Of a DNA stretch of 64,000 bases, positions 55,192 to 62,887 are shown one piece after another; position 1 is the first letter of the stretch, and each line of letters begins with the position of its first letter. The notes beneath the pieces were generated by a model that saw only the letters and a list, made by a program, of their open reading frames with translations, made no database searches and had not been told where the DNA came from. Source of the DNA: DATJPR01 sp963752915 (GTDB taxonomy: Bacteria; Bacteroidota; Ignavibacteria; UBA10030; UBA6906); NCBI GenBank assembly GCA_963752915.1, contig CAVVZZ010000013.1, positions 310,001 to 374,000 of the forward strand, read 5' to 3'. A program made the position numbers and the translations under genes.

Positions 55192-56283
55192 GTGAAGACC
55201 ATCCCTCTCGGTATCGGCGTATTGAGCATGATGCTATTGGCTGCGGTGCTCCCGGCGCAGGAGAATCAGAAAGCGGTCGCTCCATCAATCGATATCACGG
55301 TGAAACGGATCAGCCCGCGTGTTGCAGTATTCTATGGCGGTCCCTGGGACAACGCCATCGTGGCGGTGGCGACGCAAAAAGGCATCGTCGTTGTCGACGC
55401 ACCGTTTTCGAAAACAATCGCCCGGAATTTCCGCGGTGCGATTCAGACGGAATTCAAGCGCAATGACGTTGCCTTGCTGATCAACACCCATGAACATGTA
55501 TGTCACGTGGGGGGCAACGAGGCGTATGCCGACGTCCCCATTGTGGGTCACGAATCCCTTCGTCGTGAGATGATGACATCGATGGCTGATCCCAGGCGGG
55601 TGACGAACGTGCGTGAGATCGGTGAACGGGAAGTTGCGCGATCGCGGGACTACCTGCGCAAGACCGATCCGAAGAAGCTGGAAGAGCCCGGGTACCTCAA
55701 TTACGAGAAGTCCTGGCAGATCATTCAGGCGGACTACCGAGGAGATCCCGCGGTGGTCGTGCCCACGATGACGTTCGGGCGGGATATGACATTGTACATG
55801 GGCGATGTCTCCGTGAAGCTGATGTACTATGGTCACGCGCACGGGGTTGCTGACATCATCGTGAGCATCCCCGAGGAAAACCTTGTCCTCACTGCGGGCA
55901 TATTGTATCCCGGCAGGGTCCCGGTCACGGACAAGGTAACAGAAGGAGCCACGCCAGCCATTGTCGACAACTGGTTTGTCGTGATGCACGGGTTGCTGGA
56001 CGGAGCCGACGAGAACACGAAATTCCTCCCGAGCCACGGCCGCGCTGTGATGAACAGGCAAGAGGTCGGGCAACTGGTTTCCTATCTCGAGGGGTTGTGG
56101 GGCAGTCTTCGACGCGCCAAGGCCGACGGGAAGACGCTGGAGCAGGCGGAAGCCGAAACGCCGCTCAAGAGTTTTCCCCAGGTCGCCTCTTTCTCCAATG
56201 AGCTGCTGCGGGGGACAGAATGGGAGGTTCTCGACATCCACCGACAGAACGTGGAGCACTTGTGGAATGTGCTGGCGAGGTGA
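55192..56283 (+). CDS. Exported metallo-beta-lactamase-fold protein with altered metal site
   Basis: A 363-residue protein with a signal peptide (to about residue 23, LPAQ). The MBL motif is THEHVCHVGGNE (His100, His102, Cys104, His105): the aspartate that binds the second zinc is replaced by Cys104. The later motif usually ending in Asp is AGILYP (Ile237 in place of Asp). The remaining ligands, His215 or His217 in GHAHG and His282 in PSHG, are kept, so the first zinc site is intact and the second is lost or changed. GAGGAGG at 55176-55182 fixes the GTG start at 55192. It is followed 70 nt later by an exported hydrolase gene. Confidence 0.9.
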   Translation: MKTIPLGIGVLSMMLLAAVLPAQENQKAVAPSIDITVKRISPRVAVFYGGPWDNAIVAVATQKGIVVVDAPFSKTIARNFRGAIQTEFKRNDVALLINTHEHVCHVGGNEAYADVPIVGHESLRREMMTSMADPRRVTNVREIGEREVARSRDYLRKTDPKKLEEPGYLNYEKSWQIIQADYRGDPAVVVPTMTFGRDMTLYMGDVSVKLMYYGHAHGVADIIVSIPEENLVLTAGILYPGRVPVTDKVTEGATPAIVDNWFVVMHGLLDGADENTKFLPSHGRAVMNRQEVGQLVSYLEGLWGSLRRAKADGKTLEQAEAETPLKSFPQVASFSNELLRGTEWEVLDIHRQNVEHLWNVLAR

Positions 56284-56353
56284 AGACCGCGTACAAAATT
56301 CCGGATCCCGTGCCACCAGCCGATTCCCGTGGTTTATCCTTGCGGAGGACAAT

Positions 56354-57802
56354 ATGAAGCAGGTCATATACGGGTTTATCCTCGCGATCGTTGTCTTGTT
56401 CTGTCCAATGCAAAAGAACATTCTGGGCCAGACGCATGAGAACACAGCCGGAGAGCGCCTGACTGGTGCGTGGCAGGGATCGCTCAAGGTTCCGGGAGGA
56501 TCGTTAAGGGTGGTCTTCAATTTCACGGCCAAAGAAGGAGGCGGGTACACAGTAACGCTTGATAGTCCCGACCAGGGGGCCAAAGGAATACCTTGCGATT
56601 CCGTCGTCGTGGTAGAAACTTCACTGCACGTCACCGTGCCTGCGATCGGAGGCACGTTCAACGGGAATCGGGAAGCCCGCGCTGACAGCATCTCAGGAGT
56701 CTGGAAGCAGGGGGGTATGGAGTTCCCGCTCGTGCTGAAATATGCGGGGTCGGAGGTGGCGGTACCCAAGCATACCCAGGAGCCGAAGAAGCCCTATCCG
56801 TATAGCGAAGAGGAAGTCCGGTATGCAAACCCGGACGCAAGCGATACGCTCAGTGCGACGCTTACGTTGCCTTCAGGTGACGGACCGTTTCCCGCTGTTC
56901 TCCTGATTACTGGCTCCGGTCCTCAGGACAGAGACGAAACAGTCTTCGGCCATCATCCCTTCCTCGTTCTCGCCGATCATCTGACGCGCCACGGGATTGC
57001 CGTCCTCCGCGCGGACGACCGGGGCATTGGGAAATCGACGGGGAGTTTCGCCGGGGCGACATCGCGGGATTTTGCCGGTGACGCCCGGGCCGGGATTGCA
57101 TTCCTGAAAACGCGCAGAGAGATTCGCCATGACCGGATTGGTTTGATCGGTCATAGTGAAGGGGGGATCATCGCGCCGATGGTGGCGGCTGATTCGAAGG
57201 ATGTCGCATTCATTGTGATGATGGCGGGGACCGGTGTTCCGGGAAATGAAGTCATTCTCAAACAAGCCGAGCTCATCGCGAGAGGCATGGGTGCGAGCGA
57301 GGAGATGGTGTCGAAAGCTCACGAGCTCAATCGCAAAGTCTATGCACTCGTAGAATCCGGGAGAGACAGTCTGTCCGTCGTCTCGGAAGTGAAGGCCCTT
57401 CTCCGGCAGGGTATGAGCGCACCGGACTCCGCGTCAAAGACTGATGAGAAGGCAGTCAATGCCGCCGTCGACGGACAGGTCCGCCAAGTTATGTCGCCCT
57501 GGTTCCGGTTCTTCCTGACGTATGACCCCCGTCCGGCGTTGAAGAGGGTGCATTGTCCGGTTCTCGCCCTCAACGGTGAGAAGGATCTCCAGGTCCCGCC
57601 TGATCAGAATCTCCCGGCAATCGAATCGGCGCTTCGCGCGGGCGGGAATACCAATGTAACCATTCGCAAGCTTCCCGGTCTGAATCATCTTTTCCAGACC
57701 GCCGTGAAAGGGACTCCGGATGAATATGCAACGATTGAAGAGACGATCTCCCCGATGGTGTTGAAGACCATTACTGATTGGATTCTGGAACGATGCAAGT
57801 AG
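56354..57802 (+). CDS. Exported alpha/beta hydrolase
   Basis: A 482-residue exported hydrolase. The signal peptide spans about residues 1-25. A beta-rich N-terminal domain (about 35-150) precedes the alpha/beta-hydrolase fold, which has VLLITGSGPQDRDE, VLRADDRGIGKSTG and the nucleophile elbow GHSEGG (Ser268). A probable acid is in LNGEKDLQVP and the catalytic histidine in PGLNHLFQ. It probably cleaves an ester or peptide bond in the periplasm. GGAGG at 56344-56348 fixes the start. Confidence 0.9.
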   Translation: MKQVIYGFILAIVVLFCPMQKNILGQTHENTAGERLTGAWQGSLKVPGGSLRVVFNFTAKEGGGYTVTLDSPDQGAKGIPCDSVVVVETSLHVTVPAIGGTFNGNREARADSISGVWKQGGMEFPLVLKYAGSEVAVPKHTQEPKKPYPYSEEEVRYANPDASDTLSATLTLPSGDGPFPAVLLITGSGPQDRDETVFGHHPFLVLADHLTRHGIAVLRADDRGIGKSTGSFAGATSRDFAGDARAGIAFLKTRREIRHDRIGLIGHSEGGIIAPMVAADSKDVAFIVMMAGTGVPGNEVILKQAELIARGMGASEEMVSKAHELNRKVYALVESGRDSLSVVSEVKALLRQGMSAPDSASKTDEKAVNAAVDGQVRQVMSPWFRFFLTYDPRPALKRVHCPVLALNGEKDLQVPPDQNLPAIESALRAGGNTNVTIRKLPGLNHLFQTAVKGTPDEYATIEETISPMVLKTITDWILERCK

Positions 57803-58218
57803 GGGATCGGGGGCCCTTCGTGGTTGGAGGGCCCTATCTTGTTCCCCAAGGAGTTTGGGGCCTTGTCGACTCGATTGCGCGGAAAGTGTGGTTTCGTTCG
57901 GCCGGATTGATGATCTACGTTGTTCCTTGTGCGATCCTCTATTGGGATTGCTTGATATTCAGCTTGAACCGCTATATGTTTTTCCTGTGCAAGTCGACGC
58001 ATTCACTGACAAGAACAACCGAATTCCCGGTGTCTGTTCTCGTGTCAGACCTGTGGGCGCAACACTTCCCGTTCTTTTCCCCGTTGCCCTCCGATTCTGT
58101 CTCGAGGTAATCGTAAATTCCTGCAACCCTCCTCTCCCGTTCGTGCTGTCAACGTGAGCGTCGTGCACTCTTTTGTGAGACCACCAAGCAATGGGTTGTA
58201 ACAGGGAAGGAGCAGGCG
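57803..58218. other. Intergenic region with tandem hairpins
   Basis: A 416-nt gap. Just after the hydrolase stop, GGGCCCT / AGGGCCC (57811-57817 and 57828-57834) and then CCCCAA...TTTGGGG (about 57843-57858) form two hairpins, which may end the transcript. The rest contains no supported gene. Confidence 0.45.
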
Positions 58219-58545
58219 ATGACTCAAGAGAACGGGTTCGTGTCCATTCGCAGCAACCACACGGTAGACCAGACGGGCCTGCACATGCGTCCTACCAAGC
58301 TCCTGATTTTCGGCAATCCGAAAGCCGGAACACCGCTTATGGTGGCGTCACCCAGCGCTGCAATTGATCTGCCGCTGAAGATGCTCGTTTGGGAGGACAC
58401 CGAAGGCAACAGGTGGATCTCGTACAACGCCCCGGCTTACCTTCAGACGAGGCATGGATTTGCTCCGGAGCTGGTGAAGAATATTGCCGTGGTGGAGGTG
58501 ACTCTTGGCGTTGGCCTTATTCGAGCGGCACGGAAAATGGAGTAA
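58219..58545 (+). CDS. DUF302-family protein with internal deletion
   Basis: A 108-residue protein matching the DUF302 family at both ends: MTQENGFVSIRSNHTVDQT at the start and MRPTKLLIFGNPKAGTPLM, LPLKMLVWEDTEGNRWISYN from about residue 22. The usual 30-35 residues between them (first helix and the following strand) are missing, and the frame is kept. GAAGGAGCAGGCG precedes the ATG. The fold may be incomplete. DUF302 proteins have no established role. Confidence 0.8.
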   Translation: MTQENGFVSIRSNHTVDQTGLHMRPTKLLIFGNPKAGTPLMVASPSAAIDLPLKMLVWEDTEGNRWISYNAPAYLQTRHGFAPELVKNIAVVEVTLGVGLIRAARKME

Positions 58546-58709
58546 TGTCTTCGATGTGGACGCCTACAATAGGCTCAGTGGGATCAGGATTGAGCGTGTT
58601 TCCTTTAATATCAACGAACGAAGAGAAGGTTCTCTTGACATGCGTCGAGGAATACGCTAAGTTCAAGCAGTTAACCGCTGGATACCCTGTGTCGTGCGAA
58701 GAAGGGTAG
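58545..58709 (+). CDS. Possible small coupled ORF
   Basis: A 54-codon frame whose ATG overlaps the DUF302 stop (TAATG) with GGAG just upstream, an arrangement that would allow translational coupling. The sequence has no recognised family and its composition is ambiguous. I list it only because of the start context. Confidence 0.25.
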   Translation: MSSMWTPTIGSVGSGLSVFPLISTNEEKVLLTCVEEYAKFKQLTAGYPVSCEEG

Positions 58710-58853
58710 AGCAACGGCTCAGGTTCTTTGTTCATTGAGAGGCCCATTCGTCAGTTCGATGTTCGAATTGTCGCGGATGGGCTCATGTGTTTCATAGACA
58801 CGAACATGGTTTCGACTTGGGGCGAAAAGCATTCCGCTCAAGGAAGCTGATCC

Positions 58854-59360
58854 ATGGGAGAACACGAGGACGAATATTTCGTCTGCCCAAAGTGCAATAA
58901 CGAAGTTCACGAAGACGACGACTTTTGCACGCACTGCGGGGAGTTATTCTCAGAGGAAATTCCTTGTAGCTTCCACGAACACGTCAGGTCGACAGGCGTG
59001 TGCATCATCTGTGCGCGTCCGTGCTGCGATGAGTGCGGAGGTCTGGTCGGCAGCCATTTCCTTTGCGGCCCTCATGCATCGTACGAGATCTTCGGCGGGA
59101 TGGTTCGTGTCGACGCAGCGCTCGATGATGCATCGGCGCAGAGCAAAAAGTCCTGCCTTGAACACGCGGGGCTCCACCCGCTTCTGTTATGTCGACGAGA
59201 CTCGATACGGGGGTCCCGTCCACGTTATACGCCGTACGACGCAGCGAGCGACCAGGGAGGCGACGGCGCTGACGAGATCAAGGTGATGGTCCCTTGTGGC
59301 GAGGTCGAAGAGGCGGAAAAGGCGCTTGCTGTGTTCTTCCCGAAACCGTTTTCTCCATGA
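58854..59360 (+). CDS. Zinc-ribbon/B-box protein with DUF2007-like C-terminus
   Basis: A 168-residue cytoplasmic protein with a zinc ribbon (Cys11, Cys14, Cys25, Cys28), then a B-box-like cysteine/histidine cluster (Cys38, His41, Cys50, Cys53, Cys58, Cys61, Cys71, His74). The C-terminus has KSCLEHAGLHPLLL and DEIKVMVPCGEVEEAEKAL, close to the DUF2007 signal-transducing domain. Such proteins are widespread and uncharacterised. The middle (about 115-140) is poorly conserved and polar. It lies 46 nt before the DUF362 gene. Confidence 0.78.
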   Translation: MGEHEDEYFVCPKCNNEVHEDDDFCTHCGELFSEEIPCSFHEHVRSTGVCIICARPCCDECGGLVGSHFLCGPHASYEIFGGMVRVDAALDDASAQSKKSCLEHAGLHPLLLCRRDSIRGSRPRYTPYDAASDQGGDGADEIKVMVPCGEVEEAEKALAVFFPKPFSP

Positions 59361-59406
59361 TGCAGACGCAGTTGGTGACCACTATTTTCCTCTGAGGGCT
59401 CAAGCC

Positions 59407-60495
59407 ATGATCAAAGCCTCGTTGTCTCGGAGAGATTTCCTGAAGACGAGTCTTGGGGTGGCCGTCGCATACACACCCCTGAGGTTGAACAACCTCGAAA
59501 GACTATCCGGAGGAAATCGTCCTGTCGTCGCCATTACGAGGGTCAAGAACGACAACATTGCATACGCCGTAGAGGAAGCGATCGATCTTCTGGGTGGTGT
59601 GGGAGCCGTCACGAAAGGGAAGGCGCGGATCTTCCTGAAGCCCAATCTTGTCGCTGAAACCCCCTATTGTACAACGAAGCCCGAAGTCATCAGGACCCTC
59701 GCGCGACTGTTGAAGGAAGCGGGGAAGGAGGTGACGATCGGCGAAGGTTCGGCCGCGGCGAGCGGGTTCAACTTCCTGAACGGTGAGACCTTTCGAACGA
59801 AGAACCGTGAAATCCTTGATCGCATGCAGCAGTATGTGTTCGACCAGCTGGGTTACAGCGAGCTGGCGAAATCGATGGCAATTCCGCTCGTCAATTTACA
59901 CTCGGGCGAATTGGTGGACGTGACGGTCCCCGGTGGGAATGCCTTCACGAAACTCAGTCTTCATCGTACCGTGACGGAGACCGACATGATCTGTTCGGTG
60001 CCGATGATGAAGACTCACGTGCTTGCGACTGTCAGTCTGGGGATGAAGAACCTGATCGGTTTATATCCCGGAACGGTCTACTCTTCGGTCAGGGCCTGGG
60101 TTCACGATCACGCAGCCGCAGCGGGGTCCCCGGGAATTGCGTATGAGATTGTGGATATGGTGAAAGCGAACAAGCTGGGTCTCGTGGTTATCGACGGTTC
60201 GACGGCGATGGAGGGTAACGGGCCTTCGAACGGGGAGTTGGTAAAAATGGGGGTGATCGTGGCCGGCACGAACCCTCTGGCCGCGGACATGGTCGCAGCC
60301 AGGATCATGGGGTTCGAGAAGCGGGATGTGCCTACATTTCTCGTGGCGCAGAAGGGCGGGATGAAGCCCACGTCCATCGATGAGATCGAAATCAGGGGGA
60401 AATCGATCAGTGATGTTGAGCGGAAGTTTGTGAGGCCGAACATCATTCCTTGGGAGAGCATATCGCAGACGTGGGGAGTAAAAGAGCTGCAGTGA
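59407..60495 (+). CDS. Exported DUF362 protein with twin-arginine-like signal
   Basis: A 362-residue protein with a Tat-type signal (SRRDFLKTSLGVAVAY, residues 7-22) and a DUF362 domain: KARIFLKPNLVAETPYCTTKPEVIRTLARLL, VTIGEGSAA, TDMICSVPMMKTHVLATVSLGMKNLIG, and VVIDGSTAMEGNGPSNG. No cysteine cluster for an Fe-S centre is present. Proteins of this family are often found in Bacteroidota envelopes and have no settled function. ATG 59407 follows GAGGG and starts the signal; the frame upstream overlaps the zinc-ribbon gene. Confidence 0.88.
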   Translation: MIKASLSRRDFLKTSLGVAVAYTPLRLNNLERLSGGNRPVVAITRVKNDNIAYAVEEAIDLLGGVGAVTKGKARIFLKPNLVAETPYCTTKPEVIRTLARLLKEAGKEVTIGEGSAAASGFNFLNGETFRTKNREILDRMQQYVFDQLGYSELAKSMAIPLVNLHSGELVDVTVPGGNAFTKLSLHRTVTETDMICSVPMMKTHVLATVSLGMKNLIGLYPGTVYSSVRAWVHDHAAAAGSPGIAYEIVDMVKANKLGLVVIDGSTAMEGNGPSNGELVKMGVIVAGTNPLAADMVAARIMGFEKRDVPTFLVAQKGGMKPTSIDEIEIRGKSISDVERKFVRPNIIPWESISQTWGVKELQ

Positions 60496-60598
60496 TTCTG
60501 ATCGTAGCTCTTTGCTGATGGACCCGGAACTTCGGGTGGCAGCGAGTGCCGCTCCTAGCGGGGCGGATCGACATGATGCATCTCTGGGATAACGTTTC

Positions 60599-60943
60599 AT
60601 GACATATTCTACTCTTCTTTCCGCCATCTACGCGGCCTACGACAGGCTTTGGGAAGAATGGACATCCGAAATGGAGCGAGCAGGGGATGCTGGGGTTTTC
60701 ATATTTTTACCCGAAGGCTACACTGAAGCGGGGTCATTCCGGGAGGTTTCGTACACCTATTGGACCATAGAGCGAGTCCGGGTGCTTTTGAAGGAGGGGG
60801 GGCAGACGCACGCGGGTCTTGATGCGTTGGTCGAAGATATTTCAGTGGCGGATGAGTTTCTCGTAATGATCGTGGAGGACGTGGGAGACGCGCACGCCCG
60901 TGCGGTTCATGTTCACCGGATCGGGAAGTTCGGCTTTAACTGA
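60599..60943 (+). CDS. Hypothetical protein
   Basis: A 114-residue acidic, helical protein with no membrane segment or recognised family (MTYSTLLSAIYAAYDRLWEEW, then WTIERVRVLLKEGGQTHAGLDALVEDI). Codon use resembles the neighbours. It lies in the same direction as the genes on both sides. Confidence 0.55.
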   Translation: MTYSTLLSAIYAAYDRLWEEWTSEMERAGDAGVFIFLPEGYTEAGSFREVSYTYWTIERVRVLLKEGGQTHAGLDALVEDISVADEFLVMIVEDVGDAHARAVHVHRIGKFGFN

Positions 60944-60974
60944 AGCCCGCATCCACAACTCTACCGGAGCTTCC

Positions 60975-61673
60975 ATGGTGATGCCGACGAGATTTCTGAA
61001 GTTGTTGAAACATCTCTTGCCGCTCACCCTTTGTATGGTGGGTTGCAGGGTTGAGGAAAAAACTCTTCGAGGCGACAAAGACTTCCCGCCATCCGACATT
61101 CGTTCTGTGGTTTTGCGTTCCGGGGTTGAGTATACGTTCAACACCAGCCTTCAATGGGGGGAAGTGGTAACGCCATGGAGCGTTGATGGAAGAACACGCG
61201 ACGGCCATGACGTGAGAATTCCAGATACCATGATCGCTGAAGTTCGAACACGGGCTCCTCTCACGCTCGACAGGAGCGAAATTGGGACACGACCGATCAG
61301 TGAAATTGTGATGAAGAAGGACTCAACGGTGAAACGGTTTGACGAGGAAGGCGGAAGATTGAACGCACAATATGGACGAGTGATCGGCACCTGGATCACC
61401 GGCGGGGCGGTGGCGTTTCGAGCGGACGATATCCTCGAATTCAGGACTGGGGAGCCATCAATAATGCCGCTTGACAGTGTTTCCGCGGGGAAGGTGACAT
61501 CGATATCGGAGATTATTCTCAGGCAGGGACGATTGGTCCAATTCGACAGTCTCGGGGTCCGAATCTTCCGAGGAGAAAAGGTGTTGCGGGGGAGACTCGA
61601 GAACGGGGCATTCCAGGATGTCCCACTTGACAGCATATGGTATGTTCGTGCTTCACAGAAAAACGCAATGTGA
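60975..61673 (+). CDS. Predicted lipoprotein
   Basis: A 232-residue protein with a lipoprotein signal ending at Cys24 (LTLCMVGC); methionine at -3 is less usual. The body has repeated beta-strand units of the form ISEIVMKKDSTVKRFDEEG and ISEIILRQGRLVQFDSLG, with an intervening VIGTWITGGAVAFRADDI. It is probably anchored to the outer membrane. It is followed by two beta-barrel genes and may work with them; no function is recognised. GGAG lies 5 nt before ATG 60975. Confidence 0.75.
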   Translation: MVMPTRFLKLLKHLLPLTLCMVGCRVEEKTLRGDKDFPPSDIRSVVLRSGVEYTFNTSLQWGEVVTPWSVDGRTRDGHDVRIPDTMIAEVRTRAPLTLDRSEIGTRPISEIVMKKDSTVKRFDEEGGRLNAQYGRVIGTWITGGAVAFRADDILEFRTGEPSIMPLDSVSAGKVTSISEIILRQGRLVQFDSLGVRIFRGEKVLRGRLENGAFQDVPLDSIWYVRASQKNAM

Positions 61674-61701
61674 AACCATGCGTCGAACCGATGGAGAACC
61701 T

Positions 61702-62883
61702 ATGCGTTGGACTTCGCACCGCGCAATTCTTACGTTCCTGATCCTAGAGTGTTGTATTGAGAGCCTTTCTTTTACGAATGGAATGCCGGAAGCCGTCAGG
61801 CCGGAATACCGTCTGGCGGAGATTCGACTGCTCCGAACGGATGGTGTACATGTGGCAGGCCAGCTGCTCTCGATCAGCCCCGATTCGATTGTCCTGAAGG
61901 TGCCCGACGGATTGATTATCCTCGGACGCAACGAAATTGCCTCGATCGTCATGGCGAACGAATTTCATCCCGGGTCACTCCTGATCGGTGCCTACCTCGG
62001 GCTCACGGCGACAGCCGCAACAACCAGCACTACGCCCGGTTGGTTCTTCACGCTGTCGCCCCGGGAACCGGCAACCCCCACATACTTGTCTTTCGGCTTT
62101 GTGGCATTGGGTGTGGTCCTTGAACCAGTGCTTCAGGGATCACAGAAGACGTTCCGCGTCAACGGGGAAAATGGAGAACATGAATGGCGTTGCCTGGAAT
62201 ATAGGGTTTCAACACTCGTGGACGATGACGCGTGGGAATACGAGGGGCGGTATCACGTGATTGTAGCAGGTGGAGCTGTTCTCGTACCGTCAGCGGTGGA
62301 TTGGCCACTGTTCAGCGAACAGGGAGACGAGGAGTCTACCAGCTCCAACGTCAATCTGCTGCGTTCATTCTCCGTTGGTTACACGCTGTCGGATTGCATG
62401 GACATTGGTGTTCGGTTTATGTTGTTGAATGAACCCGGGCGTGACAACAACTCGCATTCCATTGAGTGGGCGGCGGGAACGGTGACGGTGAAACATTATC
62501 GGTTCGAGGGGCATGCCCTATTCTTGACCATTGACACGCGTCCGTTTGCGGGGGTCGTCAAGAGGCCCTGGTCGTTTCACCTTGGGGGCGGGGCCGGTCT
62601 GGGACGATGCGCGTATGATGTTCGCAATGAAGTCCTGGACAGAATGGATGGAGAATGGCCAACAGCATCAACGGAGACCGAGCATTCGACCGACGACTCC
62701 GGACTTGCCCTGACGGTCTTCAGCGGAATCGATCTGTTTGTTCAGGATGATCTCTCCCTGGGACTGGCAGCAGACTACACATTCCTGCCGGGAGTCAAAC
62801 TCGAGGGGATGCCAGCGTGGGGTCTTTCCGGCGGGACGGCGGGAAACTTCTCAGTGGGGTTTGAACTGGGAGTACATTTCTAA
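61702..62883 (+). CDS. Outer-membrane beta-barrel protein, paralogue 1
   Basis: A 393-residue exported protein. A short soluble region (YRLAEIRLLRTDGVHVAGQLLSISPDSIVLKVPDG, about 45-80) precedes two hydrophobic segments (about 95-150), then alternating strands of a beta-barrel ending in NFSVGFELGVHF, a typical outer-membrane C-terminal phenylalanine. It is closely related to the next gene. GGAG lies 6 nt before ATG 61702, and longer starts overlap the lipoprotein gene. Confidence 0.78.
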   Translation: MRWTSHRAILTFLILECCIESLSFTNGMPEAVRPEYRLAEIRLLRTDGVHVAGQLLSISPDSIVLKVPDGLIILGRNEIASIVMANEFHPGSLLIGAYLGLTATAATTSTTPGWFFTLSPREPATPTYLSFGFVALGVVLEPVLQGSQKTFRVNGENGEHEWRCLEYRVSTLVDDDAWEYEGRYHVIVAGGAVLVPSAVDWPLFSEQGDEESTSSNVNLLRSFSVGYTLSDCMDIGVRFMLLNEPGRDNNSHSIEWAAGTVTVKHYRFEGHALFLTIDTRPFAGVVKRPWSFHLGGGAGLGRCAYDVRNEVLDRMDGEWPTASTETEHSTDDSGLALTVFSGIDLFVQDDLSLGLAADYTFLPGVKLEGMPAWGLSGGTAGNFSVGFELGVHF

Positions 62884-62887
62884 GCCT

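Noticed and set aside
55285..56769. 494-codon antisense open frame across the MBL and hydrolase genes
   Set aside because: It mirrors two well-supported genes on the other strand and its protein has no domain-like pattern; long antisense frames are common at this base composition.
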